Positions 21,574 to 23,904 of a stretch of DNA of 23,904 nt are shown piece after piece. Both the position numbers and the translations under genes were made by a program. The notes under the pieces are model-generated. The model was not told where the DNA came from and did no database searches. It worked only from the letters and a program-made list of their open reading frames with translations. This DNA is from DYEP01 sp040755615 (lineage in GTDB: Bacteria > Bacillota > Sulfobacillia > DUSP01 > DYEP01). Each line of letters opens with the position of its first letter. Position 1 is the stretch's first letter. The stretch is from the NCBI GenBank assembly GCA_040755615.1, contig JBFMAL010000041.1, positions 1 to 23,904 of the forward strand, in the 5' to 3' direction.

Positions 21574-21988
21574 ACAGGTCCCCCTTTCCCCTATTGTAAA
21601 TTGTAAACCACCCGGGCGGGTGCGTCTGTGCTGCTTAACACAAAATCATCAATTTTCAGATAGATGTTTGAAAAACATTGGTAATGGTGGCAAAAGCGGA
21701 GGTTTCCAAACCCTGTCCTGGTCACCCGCAGCGACACGAGGTACGGTATTAGTTTGGGCATCCTGCGCCGGGCCAAATGCAGGGAGCAGAAATACGTTAC
21801 GAAGGTCATTGTGTCTGCCTATAAGCAAATCATCTGAGGTTTGTTCATTCAAATAAAGGTCATTTCTCCAGAGTGGACGAATTGAAGCTTTTGGAACCAT
21901 GATGGCATTCGCAAGCGCGGCCGGGAATCGCAACAGCCTGGACGTAGTGGCGGAATCCAATTCAGACCAACAGATGGGAGGTAATATC
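21574..21988. other. Divergent intergenic region between creatininase and amidinohydrolase genes
   Basis: This 415-base stretch separates two divergently transcribed genes and should hold their promoters. I see no clear consensus pair. The only box-like sites are TACAAT repeats on the minus strand near 21591-21606 before the creatininase gene. Open frames crossing it (including 21649-22026 minus and the plus frame that extends the downstream gene to 21899) carry no recognisable protein features. Confidence 0.4.
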
Positions 21989-22843
21989 ATGGGCTTTCGG
22001 GACAATGAGTACGGTAGGCTCCGCAAGGTCTTGTTGTGTAAACCAACCTACTTCGAATGGGAACCCATAAACGAGGTGGCCAAGGATAACCTTGAGAAGC
22101 ACAAAGGGAAGTTTGACCACAGAAGAGCTGTGGAGGAGCACCAGGAGCTGGCTGATGCGCTGAAGTCCGCTGATGTAGAAGTCTACTACATCGAGCCCAG
22201 TAAACCCCATCATTACATGGTGTACACCAGGGACTACGGGAAAAACATCGATAACGGAGCCTTACTCGGGAGGTTCCGGATGCCCGTCCGAATGGGTGAG
22301 GAGGATCTTTTTGAGAAGTTCCTGAAAGAACACGGCTTTCCCATTGCAGGCCAGGTTGCCTGCGGCTCATTTGAAGGGGGCGACGTTCACTTCATAGATA
22401 AGCATACCCTAGCGGTTGGGGTCGGTGCGAGAAGCTCGATTGAGGGCGTCAACTCCGTAAGAGAGATGCTTGAGCCCCAGGGCATAGAAGTGATCCCTGT
22501 CAGCTTTGAGTATCGGTATCTTCATCTGGATCTTCTTTTCGTGGTGCTGGCTGAGAAGCTCTGCCTCGTATGCAAGGAGGGACTCCCCGATGACTTTCTG
22601 CGGCTGCTCACGAGCAAAGGCTACGAGATGATCGAGGTGTCTTCGGAGGATGCGATGCAGCTTAAAAACAACGTGCTGGCGATAGACAGCAAGCGCATCC
22701 TCTCTTTCCGGGAGAACGAGGAAGTCAACAAGAAGCTGAGAGCGCATGGATTTGAGGTACTCACGCCGAGCCTCGAGATGTTCACAAACGGAGGCGGAGG
22801 GCCCCGGTGCCTGACATTCCCGCTGGAGAGGGATGCCGTCTAG
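21989..22843 (+). CDS. Dimethylarginine dimethylaminohydrolase / arginine deiminase-type hydrolase
   Basis: The 284-residue product belongs to the guanidino-group-modifying superfamily, which attacks arginine-like substrates through a cysteine thiouronium intermediate. Seen: the guanidine-binding aspartate in TRDYG (Asp82), EGGDV (Glu129, Asp132), the catalytic histidine in YLHLD (His179) and the nucleophile in GGGGPRC (Cys274). All key positions are intact. Length fits DDAH-like enzymes rather than the longer arginine deiminases. I chose the ATG at 21989 because GGGAGGTAA lies 8 bases upstream; the frame opens at 21899 without such a site. A perfect terminator follows. It diverges from the creatininase. 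The substrate could be methylarginine, arginine or another guanidino compound. Confidence 0.9.
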   Translation: MGFRDNEYGRLRKVLLCKPTYFEWEPINEVAKDNLEKHKGKFDHRRAVEEHQELADALKSADVEVYYIEPSKPHHYMVYTRDYGKNIDNGALLGRFRMPVRMGEEDLFEKFLKEHGFPIAGQVACGSFEGGDVHFIDKHTLAVGVGARSSIEGVNSVREMLEPQGIEVIPVSFEYRYLHLDLLFVVLAEKLCLVCKEGLPDDFLRLLTSKGYEMIEVSSEDAMQLKNNVLAIDSKRILSFRENEEVNKKLRAHGFEVLTPSLEMFTNGGGGPRCLTFPLERDAV

Positions 22844-22878
22844 TCTCCACGCAGGGCGGACGGGATCTTCGGACGATC

Positions 22879-22916
22879 AGCAGGGCACCTACATAACAGG
22901 TGCCCTGCTGTGTTTC
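22879..22916 (+). terminator. Terminator of the amidinohydrolase gene
   Basis: AGCAGGGCACCT (22879-22890) and AGGTGCCCTGCT (22898-22909) form a perfect 12-bp stem with a 7-base loop, followed by GTGTTTC. It lies 36 bases after the stop codon. It may serve both strands, since the metal-ATPase remnant ends nearby at 22940. Confidence 0.85.
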
Positions 22917-22939
22917 AAGGTACGTTCATTCTGAGTAAC

Positions 22940-23540
22940 TTACATTGAACGTTCATCCCCTACTGTTCGGATTCTTGAGAATTCGGGGTCAATGTTGACT
23001 CTCTTTAGCCTGAGCGTGTTTATGACGACGTTTAGAGAACTCATGGACATCGCCGCCACACCGAACATCGGGTGAAGCAGGCCTAGCATGGCAACGGGGA
23101 TTGCGATTGCGTTATAGAACCATGCCCAGAAGTAGTTCTCCTTGATTTTGCGGAAAATGGCCCTGGACAGCTTGATAGCGGAGACAAGCCCGCCAATCTC
23201 ACCCCGTACCAAAGTAATGTCAGCACCTCGATGGCGATGTCCGTACCGGTACCTATGGCAATTCCAACGTTGGCTTATTTAAGAGCCGGTGCGTCGTTTA
23301 TACCGTCTCCCGCCGTTGCTACCTTACCGTACTGCTCCTGAAGCCTTATTATCTCTGCAACCTTGCCATCAGGTAAAAGATCCGTACTGCCTTGCCTATC
23401 GCAATGGCTGTCCTGCTGTTATCCCCCGTTTTCATCGCCGTCCTGATGCGCCTCCTTTCGAGCTCGGCAATTGCTGTGGCAGACTCCTCCTTGGGAGGGT
23501 CCGCAATTGCGATGATACCAATGAACTCGCTGTCTAGGAG
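22940..23540 (-). pseudogene. C-terminal remnant of a P1B-type metal-transporting ATPase (CopA-like)
   Basis: Translated piecewise on the minus strand, the region shows FIGIIAIADPPKEE, TGDNSRTAIAIG, VAEIIRLQEQYGKVATAG, GDGINDAPAL, VGIAIGTGTDIAIEV, then VRGEIGGLVSAIKLSRAIFR and the last membrane helices with PVAMLGLLHPMFGVAAMSMS. This is the hinge and C-terminal part of a heavy-metal ATPase. It is broken by a frameshift near 23374-23380 before LPDGKVAEI, an in-frame TAA at 23275-23277 after GDGINDAPALK, and a lost base near 23225 (GTGCT where GTGGCT restores ADITLVRG). The upstream side stops at the insertion sequence, so the phosphorylation DKTGT domain is absent from the window. Confidence 0.88.
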
Positions 23541-23904
23541 ACTGCTGAAAAAACCGCCTTCACAGCAAGAAAAGTTGTCGGCGCGTCGGGGAGGTGGGAA
23601 GGAAAATAAGAGTCTGGCGTCGTATTCTCTAGCTAGACCGAGCTAGGGAGCGATAAGTACGTATGTTGAGACGTAAGGACCCTCAATTGCGGTTCACGGG
23701 CTTAGAACTCGCGGAGGCTTTGTCAGGAAGGCCGCTGGTGCCACGGGATAGCATCTACTACGCCCTCTCAGAGGCGTTGATATCTTCCGGGACGAAGACT
23801 TTGCCACGGCCTATTCGCGAGTGGGGCGACCGGCTATTTCACCCGGGATGCTGATCAAAGTGTTGCTATTGCAGCAGCTTGAGGGGGTGTCGGATCGGGA
23901 GGCA
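23541..23904 (+). mobile_element. Left end of an insertion sequence, cut by the window edge
   Basis: The similarity to the metal ATPase ends at about 23540, where a new segment begins ACTGCTGAAAAAACCGCC, typical in style of a transposon terminal repeat. A transposase reading frame starts about 120 bases later on the plus strand. The element therefore appears to sit inside the ATPase gene. Its right end, inverted repeat and any target duplication lie beyond the window, so the exact boundary is an estimate. Confidence 0.65.
23663..23904 (+). pseudogene. Transposase N-terminal part (DUF772/IS1182- or IS5-like), frame disrupted
   Basis: From the ATG at 23663 the frame reads MLRRKDPQLRFTGLELAEAL, then LVPRDSIYYALSE. 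At about 23773 the family similarity moves to the -1 frame: GVDIFRDEDFATAYSRVG, RPAISPGMLIKVLLLQQLEG, VSDREA, which is the classical N-terminal DUF772 segment of such transposases. One missing G (GAGGC for GAGGGC) would explain it, so this looks like an inactivating deletion or a sequencing error rather than a programmed slip, since there is no slippery heptamer. The gene runs off the window, so the catalytic DDE residues cannot be judged. Confidence 0.75.

Noticed and set aside
21649..22026. 125-codon minus-strand frame between creatininase and the amidinohydrolase
   Set aside because: It begins inside the amidinohydrolase gene, has no ribosome binding site and no family I recognise. A chance frame is more likely than a gene.
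1..23904. tRNA, rRNA genes or a CRISPR array
   Set aside because: I saw no TpsiC-like GGTTCGAATCC segment with cloverleaf partners, no rRNA signature and no regularly spaced repeats.

Overview
The window looks like a chromosomal segment from a Gram-positive-type anaerobe, most likely a member of the Bacillota (Clostridia or a related lineage). The evidence is: a groES-groEL operon under a CIRCE operator (HrcA regulon), strong AAGGAGG-type ribosome binding sites, GTG and TTG starts, a short LeuRS of the Bacillus type, ComEA, a PHP-type histidinol phosphatase, and a ferredoxin-linked tungsten aldehyde oxidoreductase. No species can be named from the sequence alone.

Layout. At 0.06-0.6 kb is a DUF362 protein cut short at its C terminus. 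At 0.66-3.2 kb on the plus strand a consensus promoter and a ~150-nt structured leader drive an aldehyde:ferredoxin oxidoreductase (AOR) gene, followed by two small ubiquitin-fold (ThiS/MoaD-like) proteins with unusual C termini. At 3.2-3.4 kb is a small membrane protein. At 3.5-5.6 kb is groES-groEL with a perfect-consensus sigma-A-type promoter, CIRCE and a terminator. At 5.7-11.3 kb two overlapping genes encode a UvrD-type helicase with a C-terminal Fe-S nuclease domain and a partner with a second Fe-S nuclease domain but no visible Walker A; together they resemble AddAB/AdnAB end-processing machines. ComEA (11.4-12.0 kb, preceded by a 9-codon upstream ORF) diverges from a PHP phosphoesterase (12.15-12.9 kb). 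Then come leuS (13.2-15.7 kb), a HemL-like class III aminotransferase (15.9-17.2 kb) and cstA (17.5-19.2 kb), all on the minus strand.

From 19.5 kb the window changes character. A tdh-like dehydrogenase is a pseudogene with frameshifts, an internal deletion of its NAD-binding glycine loop and a lost 3' end, and its 5' end is joined to the N-terminal stub of a sodium:solute symporter. That symporter's small DUF3311-like partner lies just upstream. An intact creatininase-family hydrolase (minus) and an intact dimethylarginine/arginine-deiminase-type hydrolase (plus) are divergent. The window ends in the C-terminal half of a metal P1B-ATPase that is broken by two frameshifts and a stop and abutted by an insertion sequence whose transposase itself has a frame disruption.

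Functionally, the left and middle parts are ordinary core genes (chaperonin, recombination, competence, translation) plus a tungsten-enzyme operon. The right 4-5 kb is a decaying accessory island that still keeps two hydrolases acting on guanidino- or cyclic-amide-type compounds. The points most worth a second look are the AOR leader and its odd sulfur-carrier-like partners, the double-nuclease helicase pair, and the strongly localised gene decay. I do not see CRISPR arrays, rRNA, tRNA or a T-box.
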